NCBI RefSeq assembly: GCF_026239675.1
Contig: NZ_JAPIVQ010000004.1
Coordinates: 310,001 to 374,000, forward strand
Reading direction: 5' to 3'
Source of the DNA: Pedobacter sp. PLR
GTDB lineage: Bacteria > Bacteroidota > Bacteroidia > Sphingobacteriales > Sphingobacteriaceae
Length of the DNA stretch: 64,000 bases
Shown: positions 10,128 through 17,909 of the stretch, piece by piece
Layout of the letters: each line of letters starts with the position of its first letter
How positions within the stretch are numbered: the first letter of the stretch is position 1
The notes under the pieces: model-generated
Database searches by the model: none
What the model was told of the DNA's origin: nothing
Seen by the model: the letters and a program-made list of their open reading frames with translations, nothing else
Position numbers and translations under genes: made by a program

Positions 10128-10958
10128 TTGAAAAATTCCCTTTTGTGGACGCGCCGGAATGCGCTCCTGATGCTGCTTGCGGTTTGTTTTTTTAGTGCCT
10201 CCGGGCAAAATGTTCGTGTAGGTTCCTGGAACCTTAAAGATTTTGGCCAATCCAAAACCGATGAAAATATCCTTTTTATAGCCAATGTGATTAAGCGCTT
10301 TGACGTGATTGCCATTCAGGAAGTGGTGGCCGGTTACGGCGGACCGAAGGCGGTAATCAGGCTTGCTGGAGCCTTAAACCAAACCGGTGACGTTTGGGAG
10401 TATTCATTTAGCCATGGTACTTCCAGTGACAGGTATAGTAAAGAACGCTATGCTTTCCTATGGAAAAGCAAAAAGATAAAGAAAGTCGGGGAGCCCTGGC
10501 TGGAGAAGAAATATCAACTGGAAGTAGAGCGTGAGCCTTATTTTGGTACCTTTCAGTTGGGGAAGAAAACATTTACCTTAGTTTCTTTTCATGCGAAGCC
10601 AAAAGCAAAACAGCCGGAAACGGAGATCAAATACCTGAAATTTCTGCCGGATTTACATCCAAAAGAAACCTTGATTTTTTGTGGAGATTTTAACCTTCCT
10701 CAGTCTCATTCCGTGTTTAATCCGCTAAGGAATATGGGCTATGTTTCGGCGATGGTCAATCAGAAAACCTCACTTAAACAAAAGGTGGTAAAGGGCGAAC
10801 ATCTGGCTTCAGAATATGACAACTTCTTTTATCATGGTGACAAGCTGAAGGTGATCAGTACAGGGATAGTACCTTTCTATACGCAGTTTGAAGAGTTGAA
10901 AGAGGCGCGGAGGATCTCCGATCATGTGCCGGTTTATCTGGAATTCTCCTTAAATTAA
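10128..10958 (+). CDS. Secreted endonuclease/exonuclease/phosphatase-family protein
   Basis: A 276-residue protein of the DNase I-like fold. After a signal peptide (basic WTRRN, hydrophobic core, SASG-Q end near residue 27) come the family motifs in order: GSWNLKDFG (metal/phosphate-binding Asn), VIAIQEV (catalytic Glu), FTLVSFHAKPK, LIFCGDFNLP (Asp and Asn) and RISDHVPVYLEF (catalytic Asp-His). All metal and catalytic positions are present, so it should be an active phosphodiesterase outside the cytoplasm; a nucleic acid, lipid or sugar phosphate could be the substrate. The start is TTG at 10128; an internal ATG at 10170 would give a shorter signal peptide without its basic n-region. Confidence 0.82.
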   Translation: MKNSLLWTRRNALLMLLAVCFFSASGQNVRVGSWNLKDFGQSKTDENILFIANVIKRFDVIAIQEVVAGYGGPKAVIRLAGALNQTGDVWEYSFSHGTSSDRYSKERYAFLWKSKKIKKVGEPWLEKKYQLEVEREPYFGTFQLGKKTFTLVSFHAKPKAKQPETEIKYLKFLPDLHPKETLIFCGDFNLPQSHSVFNPLRNMGYVSAMVNQKTSLKQKVVKGEHLASEYDNFFYHGDKLKVISTGIVPFYTQFEELKEARRISDHVPVYLEFSLN

Positions 10959-10967
10959 GGGCATACG

Positions 10968-11001
10968 AAAAATAGCCGTTCCAGGAAGGACGGCTATTTT
11001 T
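10968..11001. terminator. Bidirectional intrinsic terminator
   Basis: AAAAATAGCCG (10968-10978) pairs with CGGCTATTTTT (10991-11001) and the stem extends inwards by a further T-A, a T-G wobble and a C-G pair, leaving a small loop. It lies between convergent genes and has T-runs on both strands. Confidence 0.85.
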
Positions 11002-11037
11002 TATATGTTGATCTCTTTTGGAGACCGCAATGCAAAA

Positions 11038-11436
11038 TTAATTTAAGATTTCTGCTAGTTTTTGAGTCTGATGGTCAGCCAGTTTTTTTAGCGGTCCGGC
11101 AGCAAGCATTTTCATCATCATGTTCAGGTCTGCGGAGATAATCAAGGTAGCGGTAGTTCCACCATTTCCATTGTCTGCAACAGTCCATTTCAATTCTAAA
11201 TCAAAAGGAGGTTTCTCCGTTGGGATAGCTATTAATTCCTGGTTTTCTACGCGACTGGAAATCTTTATTGCCAATTTAGCCATGTTTTGGATGGTAAAGC
11301 TGGCTTCATCAGTTGTGGACGACCAATTGTAGATGTTTTCCGGCATCAATTGCTGATGATTATTCATATCAGCTAAAAATGCATAGACGTTCGCTACAGG
11401 CTGGTTGATGTCAGTAGTACTCTCAATAACTGTCAT
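11038..11436 (-). CDS. SRPBCC-family (START-like) small protein
   Basis: A 132-residue protein of the SRPBCC / polyketide cyclase fold: N-terminal VIESTTDINQPVANVYAFLADM forms the first strand plus the two small helices, a central run of beta strands follows, and a long C-terminal helix (MKMLAAGPLKKLADHQTQKLAEIL) closes the hydrophobic pocket. Family members bind hydrophobic ligands; no specific role can be assigned. It starts 7 bp after the pyrE stop and is co-transcribed with it, which suggests translational coupling rather than a role in pyrimidine synthesis. Confidence 0.75.
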   Translation of the reverse strand: MTVIESTTDINQPVANVYAFLADMNNHQQLMPENIYNWSSTTDEASFTIQNMAKLAIKISSRVENQELIAIPTEKPPFDLELKWTVADNGNGGTTATLIISADLNMMMKMLAAGPLKKLADHQTQKLAEILN

Positions 11437-11443
11437 TATGATT

Positions 11444-12103
11444 CTAGGTTAGTTGTTCTAATTCTTTTCCCCATTCTGATGGGTTTCTGCGCCATTTAGT
11501 CAATAGGTCTACATCATTTTGAGCAATGAAGCTATGTTCAGCAGCATATTCAATTAATGTATTGTAATTAGACAAGGTGGCGTAACGACATTTTGCCGCT
11601 TTAAAGTTTTCTTCAGCCTGGTCAAAACCATAGGTGAAGATAGACACTAAACCTGCTACAGATAATCCTGCATTTCTCAATGCTTCTACTGCCTGTAAGC
11701 TGCTTTTTCCGGTAGAAATCAAGTCTTCCACTACAACTACGCGTTGTCCTTCTACTATTTCTCCTTCAATCAGACTTCCGGTACCGTGTTCTTTTGCTTT
11801 CGCTCTCACATAAGCAAAAGGTAATCCCAATTCCTGGGCAACCAATACACCCTGAGGAATACCAGCCGTTGCTACTCCTGCAATCAGGTCCACAGAACCA
11901 AATTCTTCCTGGATCAATTGCGTCAGTTTTTGTCTGATGTATGTTCTTACTGAGGGATGGGAAAGTGTAACTCTATTATCGCAATAAATTGGAGATTTCC
12001 AACCTGAAGCCCATGTAAACGGGTTATTTGGTTGTAACTTTATTGCTTTTATTTGTAATAAAAATTCAGCTACCTTTAATTCAATATCACTTTTATTATA
12101 CAT
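11444..12103 (-). CDS. pyrE: Orotate phosphoribosyltransferase
   Basis: A 219-residue type I phosphoribosyltransferase. The PRPP-binding motif VVVVEDLISTGKSS lies near residue 120, with the flexible-loop KAKEHGTGS at ~103 (Lys and His used in catalysis) and NPFTWASGWKSPIYCDNR at the N-terminus, which is characteristic of PyrE. It converts orotate and PRPP to orotidine monophosphate, the fifth step of pyrimidine synthesis. A perfect TAnnTTTG box sits only 4 bp before the ATG, so the message may be leaderless. It is first in an operon with the SRPBCC gene. Confidence 0.95.
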   Translation of the reverse strand: MYNKSDIELKVAEFLLQIKAIKLQPNNPFTWASGWKSPIYCDNRVTLSHPSVRTYIRQKLTQLIQEEFGSVDLIAGVATAGIPQGVLVAQELGLPFAYVRAKAKEHGTGSLIEGEIVEGQRVVVVEDLISTGKSSLQAVEALRNAGLSVAGLVSIFTYGFDQAEENFKAAKCRYATLSNYNTLIEYAAEHSFIAQNDVDLLTKWRRNPSEWGKELEQLT

Positions 12104-12107
12104 GCTC

Positions 12108-12115
12108 CAAAATTA
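12108..12115 (-). promoter_or_regulatory. -7 box of the pyrE promoter
   Basis: On the minus strand this reads TAATTTTG, a perfect match to the Bacteroidota -7 consensus TAnnTTTG. It ends 4 bp before the pyrE ATG. No TTTG is visible at the expected -33 position. Confidence 0.5.
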
Positions 12116-12342
12116 AGGATTTTCATACGCTTGTCCTAGCACTACTTTGAATAATGTTCTTTTTGTGCTGTAGAAAATTGTAGAAAATCAATTGTTTAAC
12201 TATTTGTTTGATCTCTCAAATATCGTTAATTAAAGTCGGTGACCAAAGTTCTTTTTCCCGAACAATTGAAGGTCAGCATTTTAAAGAACCCGCGGTTTTA
12301 AAGAAGCCAAAAAAGTACCAGCTCCCGGATAGCGGGTCGTAT

Positions 12343-12567
12343 TTAAGTTTTTTCTACTGTGTAATCAATCACGATCCTACTCGTAGTAAATACATCAATA
12401 TTGAAATTGACAGTGTCCTTGCCATCAAATGAATAATCTTCATTCTCAAAAAGTCTGTTACCATCAACGTACACTTTGACATGGTCTTTTTTGTAATCAG
12501 CAGCAAATATAACCGCTGGTTTGATTTGATCTTTTTCTAATTGGAGATATACAGAATGCTCAGCCAT
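12343..12567 (-). CDS. Small hypothetical protein
   Basis: 74 residues (MAEHSVYLQLEKDQIKPAVI at the start) with a pattern of alternating beta strands ending in SRIVIDYTVEKT; no signal peptide, no cysteine and no motif I recognise. I prefer this strand over the overlapping 74-codon plus-strand frame because its composition is protein-like and because a small CCCG/CGGG hairpin with a T-run follows it (12310-12336). It sits between pyrE and the NUDIX gene in a patch of small accessory genes on the same strand. Confidence 0.5.
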   Translation of the reverse strand: MAEHSVYLQLEKDQIKPAVIFAADYKKDHVKVYVDGNRLFENEDYSFDGKDTVNFNIDVFTTSRIVIDYTVEKT

Positions 12568-12656
12568 ATCTATATTTTTTAAGTTTTCAGTGTCATTACC
12601 TCAACTAAACTATTAACAGCTGTTGTTCTTAAATGTGTTGAATTGCTGAAATAATT

Positions 12657-12809
12657 TCAATTTTCCTCCTCTTCTTCATCGCCATTTGTTAGTCTTTGTT
12701 TAATCAATTCCAAAATGTGATACAGCTCCGGATCATTGTTTTCTTTCGCAATAATCATCTCCAATTGCAGTTGCTCTATCATTTCCCGTTTCGTTTGTTT
12801 ACTTTCCAT
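12657..12809 (-). CDS. Very small acidic hypothetical protein (50 aa)
   Basis: A 50-residue frame starting at ATG 12809 behind an AGGGGA ribosome-binding-like sequence, 6-7 nt upstream. The product starts MESKQTKREMIEQLQLEM, is predicted to form one amphipathic helix or coiled coil, and ends in a run of Glu (DEEEEEN). Its helical heptad pattern and ribosome binding site make it more credible than a random frame of this length, but no family is recognised. It lies 90 bp upstream of the 74-residue gene on the same strand. Confidence 0.45.
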   Translation of the reverse strand: MESKQTKREMIEQLQLEMIIAKENNDPELYHILELIKQRLTNGDEEEEEN

Positions 12810-12973
12810 AATTTCCCCTACTATTATTTAGTGTAATAATGAGTCAATCAATAAGATCTAAACAAGCGATAGGAGGGATGGATGAGTTTTGTGATCAACA
12901 ACAATTAAGAATAATTTATGGTTTTGGTTTGCGCCAAATAAAGTAAGGTTTGTAAAAAGTAAAGTACAGCCCT

Positions 12974-13597
12974 TTACAGTGTAAACTCTATACGCTGCAC
13001 CAGGTAAGCCTTGCCGAAATTTGCCGGGTCATGGGTTACGGTTGCTTTAACAGACTTCCATTTTGGATAGATCGGTTTTTTATCTTTTCCATAGCTTTCC
13101 CGTATTTCCAACTCATGTTGCCAGATTTCTTCCAGTTGATCCTTTACTGCCGGACTGGCGTAACTGAGCTGTATTTTCTCCTGGATATATTGATATTGGT
13201 CATCTTTTTTCGTCAGGTAAATTGACGGACCACCGGGTAAGTAAGCTTTGATTAAGCTGATCTCAAAAGTTTCAGTTCCTGTATACTTCTGTTCCTCGAT
13301 CACCTTCAGAAAGTCAAACCATCGGTCCGAACCATCCTGAGGGGGCTCTTTTTCGAAATGAAAACGTGCTTTGACACGGTATGTATAACCGGGTTTCCTT
13401 TCTGTAAAGCCAATTAAAGACAATTCTGCCGGTTTATTTCCAGGTAGGAGTAACAAAGTCTCGCCCAGCGCTGCATAGCGGTGATCAACCAATAACTCAA
13501 CTTCCTGACCGTTTTTTAATTTATACGGGCCGTACAGCTCTTCTTTTGAACAGGCAGAAAGGAAAATAACCAAAAATAGTAAAGAGAAATATTTCAT
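12974..13597 (-). CDS. Hypothetical lipoprotein
   Basis: 207 residues with a short lipoprotein signal: LLFLVIFLSAC, lipobox LSAC with the lipidated Cys at position 16, followed by SKEELYGPYKL. The mature part is mostly beta (EVELLVDHRYAALGETLLLL, YTYRVKARFHFEKEPPQDG) and contains no catalytic motif I can name. It is probably anchored in a membrane facing the periplasm or exported to the surface. It is isolated, divergent from the NUDIX gene, with about 160 bp free of genes downstream. Confidence 0.65.
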   Translation of the reverse strand: MKYFSLLFLVIFLSACSKEELYGPYKLKNGQEVELLVDHRYAALGETLLLLPGNKPAELSLIGFTERKPGYTYRVKARFHFEKEPPQDGSDRWFDFLKVIEEQKYTGTETFEISLIKAYLPGGPSIYLTKKDDQYQYIQEKIQLSYASPAVKDQLEEIWQHELEIRESYGKDKKPIYPKWKSVKATVTHDPANFGKAYLVQRIEFTL

Positions 13598-13736
13598 AAC
13601 GTTAGAAAGATAAGGTGTTTAGCTGTGAAAACGTAGGGCGATCCGGAAACGCTACACTTAAAAGTAAATAACGGAATCTTTTAAATCAAACATCCCCAAT
13701 GGCCAGATCTTCGCTTTACAAAACCTTCCTTTTTTT

Positions 13737-13844
13737 TTGATATCATTTATTGGATAAATATTTATAATTTTAAAAACTCAAATATCCAGGTGATTTTGTA
13801 AGAATTTTGATTGAAAACCCCTTTAGAATACAATTCAAAGGGGT
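13737..13844 (+). promoter_or_regulatory. Candidate promoter and leader hairpin of the NUDIX gene
   Basis: The 304-bp gap 13598-13901 holds TTG at 13737-13739, then exactly 19 bp, then TATTTATA at 13759-13766 (an imperfect TAnnTTTG). Some 50 bp further, ACCCCTTT (13817-13824) pairs with AAAGGGGT (13837-13844), followed by CTGTTTTTTC, which looks like an intrinsic terminator 58 bp before the start codon. No plus-strand gene lies upstream for it to end, so it may attenuate the NUDIX transcript or terminate a short RNA. Confidence 0.3.
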
Positions 13845-13901
13845 CTGTTTTTTCTAAGGAAATTTTACGACCTGTAATAAAAAGCATTTTAAGCGCGAAG
13901 C

Positions 13902-14534
13902 ATGAAAAAATACAGCATTTACATCAACGACAATACTTTGTTTATTGCAGATTCTAAGCCTGTTCAGGAAAAAGAAATTCAGCAGTTAGAGGTTGAGGGC
14001 TTTGATTTCAGATTGTTCTACAAAAATTTACCTGCAAATACAGCTACAGATTTTTTACTATTGGTAGCTGATCCTAAAGCGGCATTTAGCCAGATTAAAA
14101 ATAACCTTACCTTAATTAAAGCTGCTGGTGGACTGGTAAAAAGTACGAAAGGCAACTACCTGTTTATTTTCAGAAACAAGAAATGGGATCTGCCAAAAGG
14201 AAAGGTAGAAAAAGGGGAGAGAATGAGGGAAGCTGCGGTTAGGGAAGTGGAAGAGGAGTGCGGAGTAAAAATTTACACCAACGACGAGAAGCTTTGCAAA
14301 ACCTACCATGTTTATCCAATGGGCACTAAATTGGTGTTAAAGAAAACCAAATGGTACAGCATGACCGTTAAAGGAGAACCGAAACTGATTCCCCAAAAGG
14401 AAGAAGGAATTACAAAAGCCAAGTGGTTAAATAAAACGGACCTGGCTCCTGTACTTATAAATACCTATCCATCTATCATCCAGGTACTGGAAGTAGGTTC
14501 CTTACTTGAGGAACGGGATAGCGTTTTGAGGTAA
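13902..14534 (+). CDS. NUDIX hydrolase
   Basis: A 210-residue protein. The NUDIX box runs from Gly in LPKGKVEKGE to EECGV (pattern G-x5-E-x7-R-E-x-x-E-E-x-G) around residues 107-129, complete with the metal-binding glutamates. The N-terminal ~85 residues form an extra domain of unknown role. Family knowledge: NUDIX enzymes cleave nucleoside diphosphates linked to another moiety; the particular substrate is not predictable here. It converges on coaD and the two coding regions overlap by 33 bp tail to tail, so neither can have a terminator between them. Confidence 0.85.
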   Translation: MKKYSIYINDNTLFIADSKPVQEKEIQQLEVEGFDFRLFYKNLPANTATDFLLLVADPKAAFSQIKNNLTLIKAAGGLVKSTKGNYLFIFRNKKWDLPKGKVEKGERMREAAVREVEEECGVKIYTNDEKLCKTYHVYPMGTKLVLKKTKWYSMTVKGEPKLIPQKEEGITKAKWLNKTDLAPVLINTYPSIIQVLEVGSLLEERDSVLR

Positions 14535-14966
14535 AAACTGGCTCACATCTCCGTGATTTCTAAGGATATCACGGACGATGGTCGAGCTGATTGCCGAATA
14601 TTCCGGCTTACTCAATATAAATATCGTCTCCATTTCCGGCATCATTGTCTGGTTGATCTGCGCAATTGCACGTTCATACTCAAAATCACCCACAGAGCGG
14701 ATTCCGCGAACCATATACTGCGCATTAATCTTCCTGCAAAAATCTACCGTCAGTCCTTCATAAAGCTGTACTTCTACTTTAGCTTCCGATTCAAAGACTG
14801 TTTTCACAATCTCTTCCCGCATTTCCGCAGAAAGGTAACTCTGTTTCGAACTGTTTAATCCAATACCAACTACTACTTTATCAAATAGCGGCAGGGCACG
14901 TTTCAGAATGTCCACATGGGCAATGGTAATCGGATCAAATGATCCTGGAAACAAGGCGATCTTCAT
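14502..14966 (-). CDS. coaD: Phosphopantetheine adenylyltransferase
   Basis: A 154-residue nucleotidyltransferase of standard CoaD length. Key motifs are GSFDPITIAHVDIL at residues 8-21 (the T/H-x-G-H-like ATP site, here TIAH), YMVRGIRSVGDFEYE and the C-terminal ISSTIVRDIL loop. It transfers AMP from ATP to 4'-phosphopantetheine in the penultimate step of coenzyme A synthesis. It belongs to a minus-strand group with rsmD and the DUF3822 gene upstream; its 3' end overlaps the NUDIX gene. Confidence 0.95.
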   Translation of the reverse strand: MKIALFPGSFDPITIAHVDILKRALPLFDKVVVGIGLNSSKQSYLSAEMREEIVKTVFESEAKVEVQLYEGLTVDFCRKINAQYMVRGIRSVGDFEYERAIAQINQTMMPEMETIFILSKPEYSAISSTIVRDILRNHGDVSQFLPQNAIPFLK

Positions 14967-14984
14967 CTTTTATATTTTATGACA

Positions 14985-15008
14985 ACAGCCACAGGTAAAT
15001 GTGGCTGT
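14985..15008. other. Hairpin between rsmD and coaD
   Basis: Perfect 9-bp inverted repeat ACAGCCACA / TGTGGCTGT with a 6-nt loop in the short rsmD-coaD gap. Neither side has a proper T-run, so it is more likely a stability or processing element than a full terminator. Confidence 0.4.
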
Positions 15009-15017
15009 CGGGGAGGG

Positions 15018-15557
15018 TTATTTTACTTTTTCAAAGAAACTAAAAGACGAATTTCCGTATCTTCTGGTCTCTTTAAAACCTGGTTGCGCATTCATCTTCA
15101 GTAAAGAAGGGTGTTCTACAATCAATAGACCGTTATCCGTAAGCAAATCGTTCTTGATCACCAATTCCGGAATTTTTGGAATCGTAGGTAAATCATAAGG
15201 AGGATCTGCGAAAATGATCTGGTATGATTTCTTATGTGTATCCAAAAACTTGAACACATCTGCTTTTTGTACGTCAATCACATCCAGCTTATGCCTGGCA
15301 ATCACTGATTGTACCCAAAAGATACATCCCGAATGTTTATCTACTGCCGTTACGCTTTTTGCCCCTCTGGAAGCGAACTCAAAGCTGATATTTCCTGTTC
15401 CGCAGAAAAGGTCCAGCACATCACAGCTGTCAAAATCGTAAGTATTGTAAAGAATGTTAAAAAGAGCTTCTTTGGCCATATCTGTAGTGGGCCTTACCGG
15501 TAAGCTTTCCGGGGCATTGAAACGAATGCCTTTTAATGTACCGCCAATTATTCGCAT
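15018..15557 (-). CDS. rsmD: 16S rRNA (guanine-966 N2)-methyltransferase
   Basis: A 179-residue class I SAM-dependent methyltransferase. It opens with MRIIGGTLKGIRFNAPE and RPTTDMAKEALFNIL, typical of RsmD, has the SAM-binding VLDLFCGTGNISFE (residues ~45-58) and the catalytic DPPY at ~117 (IIFADPPYDLP). It methylates G966 of 16S rRNA (E. coli numbering) during small-subunit assembly. Its start overlaps the end of the DUF3822 gene by 10 bp, indicating translational coupling. Confidence 0.93.
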   Translation of the reverse strand: MRIIGGTLKGIRFNAPESLPVRPTTDMAKEALFNILYNTYDFDSCDVLDLFCGTGNISFEFASRGAKSVTAVDKHSGCIFWVQSVIARHKLDVIDVQKADVFKFLDTHKKSYQIIFADPPYDLPTIPKIPELVIKNDLLTDNGLLIVEHPSLLKMNAQPGFKETRRYGNSSFSFFEKVK

Positions 15558-16378
15558 ATATCCAGTGCTAGCAAGCTGCTGTAATAATGAGCAGGCATGT
15601 CTTCTAAAATTTTGTGATCTACCTGATCACTTAAGGGAGTGTTAAAGGTTATTTTCTGGAAATATTTCTCCAGGCATTGGTAATAAGCATCATTTTCGTG
15701 AACGATGCCACTCAATAATACCGCTGTATCTTTGATGTTGATTTTAATCTGATTGATGATCAATAGCAGGTAATAATTAAACTCTTCTGCGTTCTCAATT
15801 TCGTAGCAATTGCGGAAAATCATTTGATCACCTTCGGTAAGTACAGCAGTAAAAGAAGCTGCCGTAAAATCAAGCAACAACGTTTTCTGCGCGCTATCCG
15901 GAACCATGGCCAGCATTGGTGCCACCTGGTCGAATAATTTACAACTCAACAGGGCATCTGCCAACGTTTCATCCATAAAACGCTGAAGCGTAAAAATAGA
16001 AGTGAAGCCGTAATTTGCAAATGGTCTTACATATAGCTTATCTGATTGCTCCTCAGTGAAGAACTTTGCGTATTGATCTAAATTTTTAGCGTCAAACAAT
16101 TCCGTCGGAATAGCAATCGAGTTTTCGCTGTATACAGCTACCTTAATGTCTTTAAAAGCCAGATTCAGGTAACTGTCATTTTTTAATTTTGTAGCCAGAT
16201 CCTGTGGAATGTTTTTAGATTCCTGCTGATCATAAACTGCTTTTAACTGGTTCGTGGTTTTGTCAATAATGGCATAGGAGAAGCTATCTGCGGTAATTTT
16301 TAACAATAAATTGCAGTCTGGCGCTGTACTAGGATCAAATTCCGGATCAACTAATAAAATGCTGTTTTTATGGCTCAT
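15548..16378 (-). CDS. DUF3822-family protein
   Basis: A ~276-residue protein of the family annotated as DUF3822 in Bacteroidota, probably with an actin/ASKHA-like ATPase fold: alternating strand segments such as KTLLLDFTAASFTAVLTEGD and a C-terminal AHYYSSLLALDICE. The usual location beside rsmD matches what is seen here. I choose ATG 16378 (MSHKNSILLVDPEF); the frame is open to a TTG at 16402, which has an AGGA upstream and remains possible. The function is not established. Confidence 0.75.
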   Translation of the reverse strand: MSHKNSILLVDPEFDPSTAPDCNLLLKITADSFSYAIIDKTTNQLKAVYDQQESKNIPQDLATKLKNDSYLNLAFKDIKVAVYSENSIAIPTELFDAKNLDQYAKFFTEEQSDKLYVRPFANYGFTSIFTLQRFMDETLADALLSCKLFDQVAPMLAMVPDSAQKTLLLDFTAASFTAVLTEGDQMIFRNCYEIENAEEFNYYLLLIINQIKINIKDTAVLLSGIVHENDAYYQCLEKYFQKITFNTPLSDQVDHKILEDMPAHYYSSLLALDICE

Positions 16379-16446
16379 CTGTATCAAATTATTTAAGATC
16401 AAAATTAATCCTTTTTTCTATAACATCACCATTGCATCTTTGTTAA

Positions 16447-17883
16447 ATGGATAAAGCATCAATTATAGCCCAGTCTTACGCGTTTACACCTACGGCCGAA
16501 CAGCTGGTTTTTTGCCGGGAAATGGCGGCTTTTTTAAGCCAAGGCTTAGATGATCAGTGTTTTATATTGAGGGGGTATGCAGGGACAGGAAAGACGACTT
16601 CTGTTGGCGCTCTCGTAAAAGCATTGCCGAAATTTGGCTTTAAAGCAGTGTTGATGGCGCCTACAGGGCGAGCGGCAAAGGTGATGAGCAACTATACCGG
16701 GCGTAAAGCACTCACTATTCATAAGAGAATCTATAGAAAAAGATCAGCAGTATCTACGGATATGTCTTTTCAGATTACCCCTAATTTGTCGGAGCATACG
16801 GTCTTTATTATCGATGAGGCCTCCATGATTGCCGATGAGTGGAATACACAAACAAGTTCTTCGTTTTTGAAGGATTTGATGCAATATGTATACAATCAGA
16901 AAAACTGTGCGGCGATATTTGTCGGAGATACGGCACAATTACCACCGGTTGGTAGTATCGACAGTCCGGCATTAAACAAAGAATATGTAGCGGCTAATTT
17001 TGGCATGTCGGTGCGGGCGGTAGAGCTTCAGGAGGTGGTGCGACAAGAGAAGGAATCCGGTATCCTTGCCAATGCCACCATGCTTCGGAAACTGATTAAT
17101 GAAGGATCATCGGAAGAGGCAGATGACATTGAACTGCCAAAATTCATGACTACCGGATATAGAGATATTTTCAGGATGACGGGTCTAAAGCTGGTTGAGG
17201 GCCTCGAATATGCCTACAGCAAATTTGGTATGGAAAATACACTGGTGGTCTGCAGGTCTAATAAATCAGCAAATATATACAACCAGCAAATCCGTTCACG
17301 CTTGCTTTACCGCGAAGAAGAACTGACTGGCGGCGACCAGATCATGGTGGTCAAGAATAACTATTTCTGGCTTCCCGACAATGAATCGGCTGCTTTTATT
17401 GCCAATGGTGATATGGCCAGAATCGTGCGGGTAAGGGGTACCGAAGAACGCTTTGGTTTCCGCTTTGCAGAAGTGGCCCTGGAGTTTCTGGATTTCCCTG
17501 ATGCCGGACAAATCTCCTGCAAAGTGATGCTTGATACCTTAACCGCCGAAACGCCCAACCTTTCTTATGAGCTGGGCAATAAATTGTTCGAAGCTTTAAA
17601 TGTAGAATACGAACACCTGACTAATAAAAGAGCGCGTTTCGCTGCCATTAAGGAGGATCCATATTACAATGCGCTGCAAATTAAATTCGCCTATGCGGTA
17701 ACCTGTCACAAAGCACAAGGTGGGCAATGGGATGCTGTTTTTGTAGACCAGGGCTATTTAACAGAAGAAATGATCGACCTCGATTTTTTACGTTGGCTAT
17801 ATACCGGCGTAACCAGAGCAAAAAGAGAATTATTTTTAGTAAATTTTGCTCCAAACCTTTTTGTTTCCCCATTAGAAGATTAA
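16447..17883 (+). CDS. RecD-like superfamily 1 ATP-dependent DNA helicase
   Basis: A 478-residue helicase with a compact SF1B core and no RecD2 N-terminal domain. Motifs: Walker A GYAGTGKTTS near residue 44, motif Ia LMAPTGRAAKVM, Walker B FIIDEASMIAD, motif III FVGDTAQLPPVGS, and the C-terminal YAVTCHKAQGGQWDAVFVD with LYTGVTRAKREL (UvrD_C_2 type motifs V and VI). Expected to be a 5'-3' translocase in DNA repair or recombination. The CATCTTTG sequence ending 4 bp before ATG is a near match to the -7 box, so the message may be leaderless. Divergent from the DUF3822 gene. Confidence 0.87.
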   Translation: MDKASIIAQSYAFTPTAEQLVFCREMAAFLSQGLDDQCFILRGYAGTGKTTSVGALVKALPKFGFKAVLMAPTGRAAKVMSNYTGRKALTIHKRIYRKRSAVSTDMSFQITPNLSEHTVFIIDEASMIADEWNTQTSSSFLKDLMQYVYNQKNCAAIFVGDTAQLPPVGSIDSPALNKEYVAANFGMSVRAVELQEVVRQEKESGILANATMLRKLINEGSSEEADDIELPKFMTTGYRDIFRMTGLKLVEGLEYAYSKFGMENTLVVCRSNKSANIYNQQIRSRLLYREEELTGGDQIMVVKNNYFWLPDNESAAFIANGDMARIVRVRGTEERFGFRFAEVALEFLDFPDAGQISCKVMLDTLTAETPNLSYELGNKLFEALNVEYEHLTNKRARFAAIKEDPYYNALQIKFAYAVTCHKAQGGQWDAVFVDQGYLTEEMIDLDFLRWLYTGVTRAKRELFLVNFAPNLFVSPLED

Positions 17884-17909
17884 CTTAACCTTAACTTATT
17901 CCGATTCAT

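Noticed and set aside
12208-12432. 74-codon plus-strand frame after pyrE
   Set aside because: It overlaps the opposite 12343-12567 frame, which has better composition; this one is low-complexity and has no start context.
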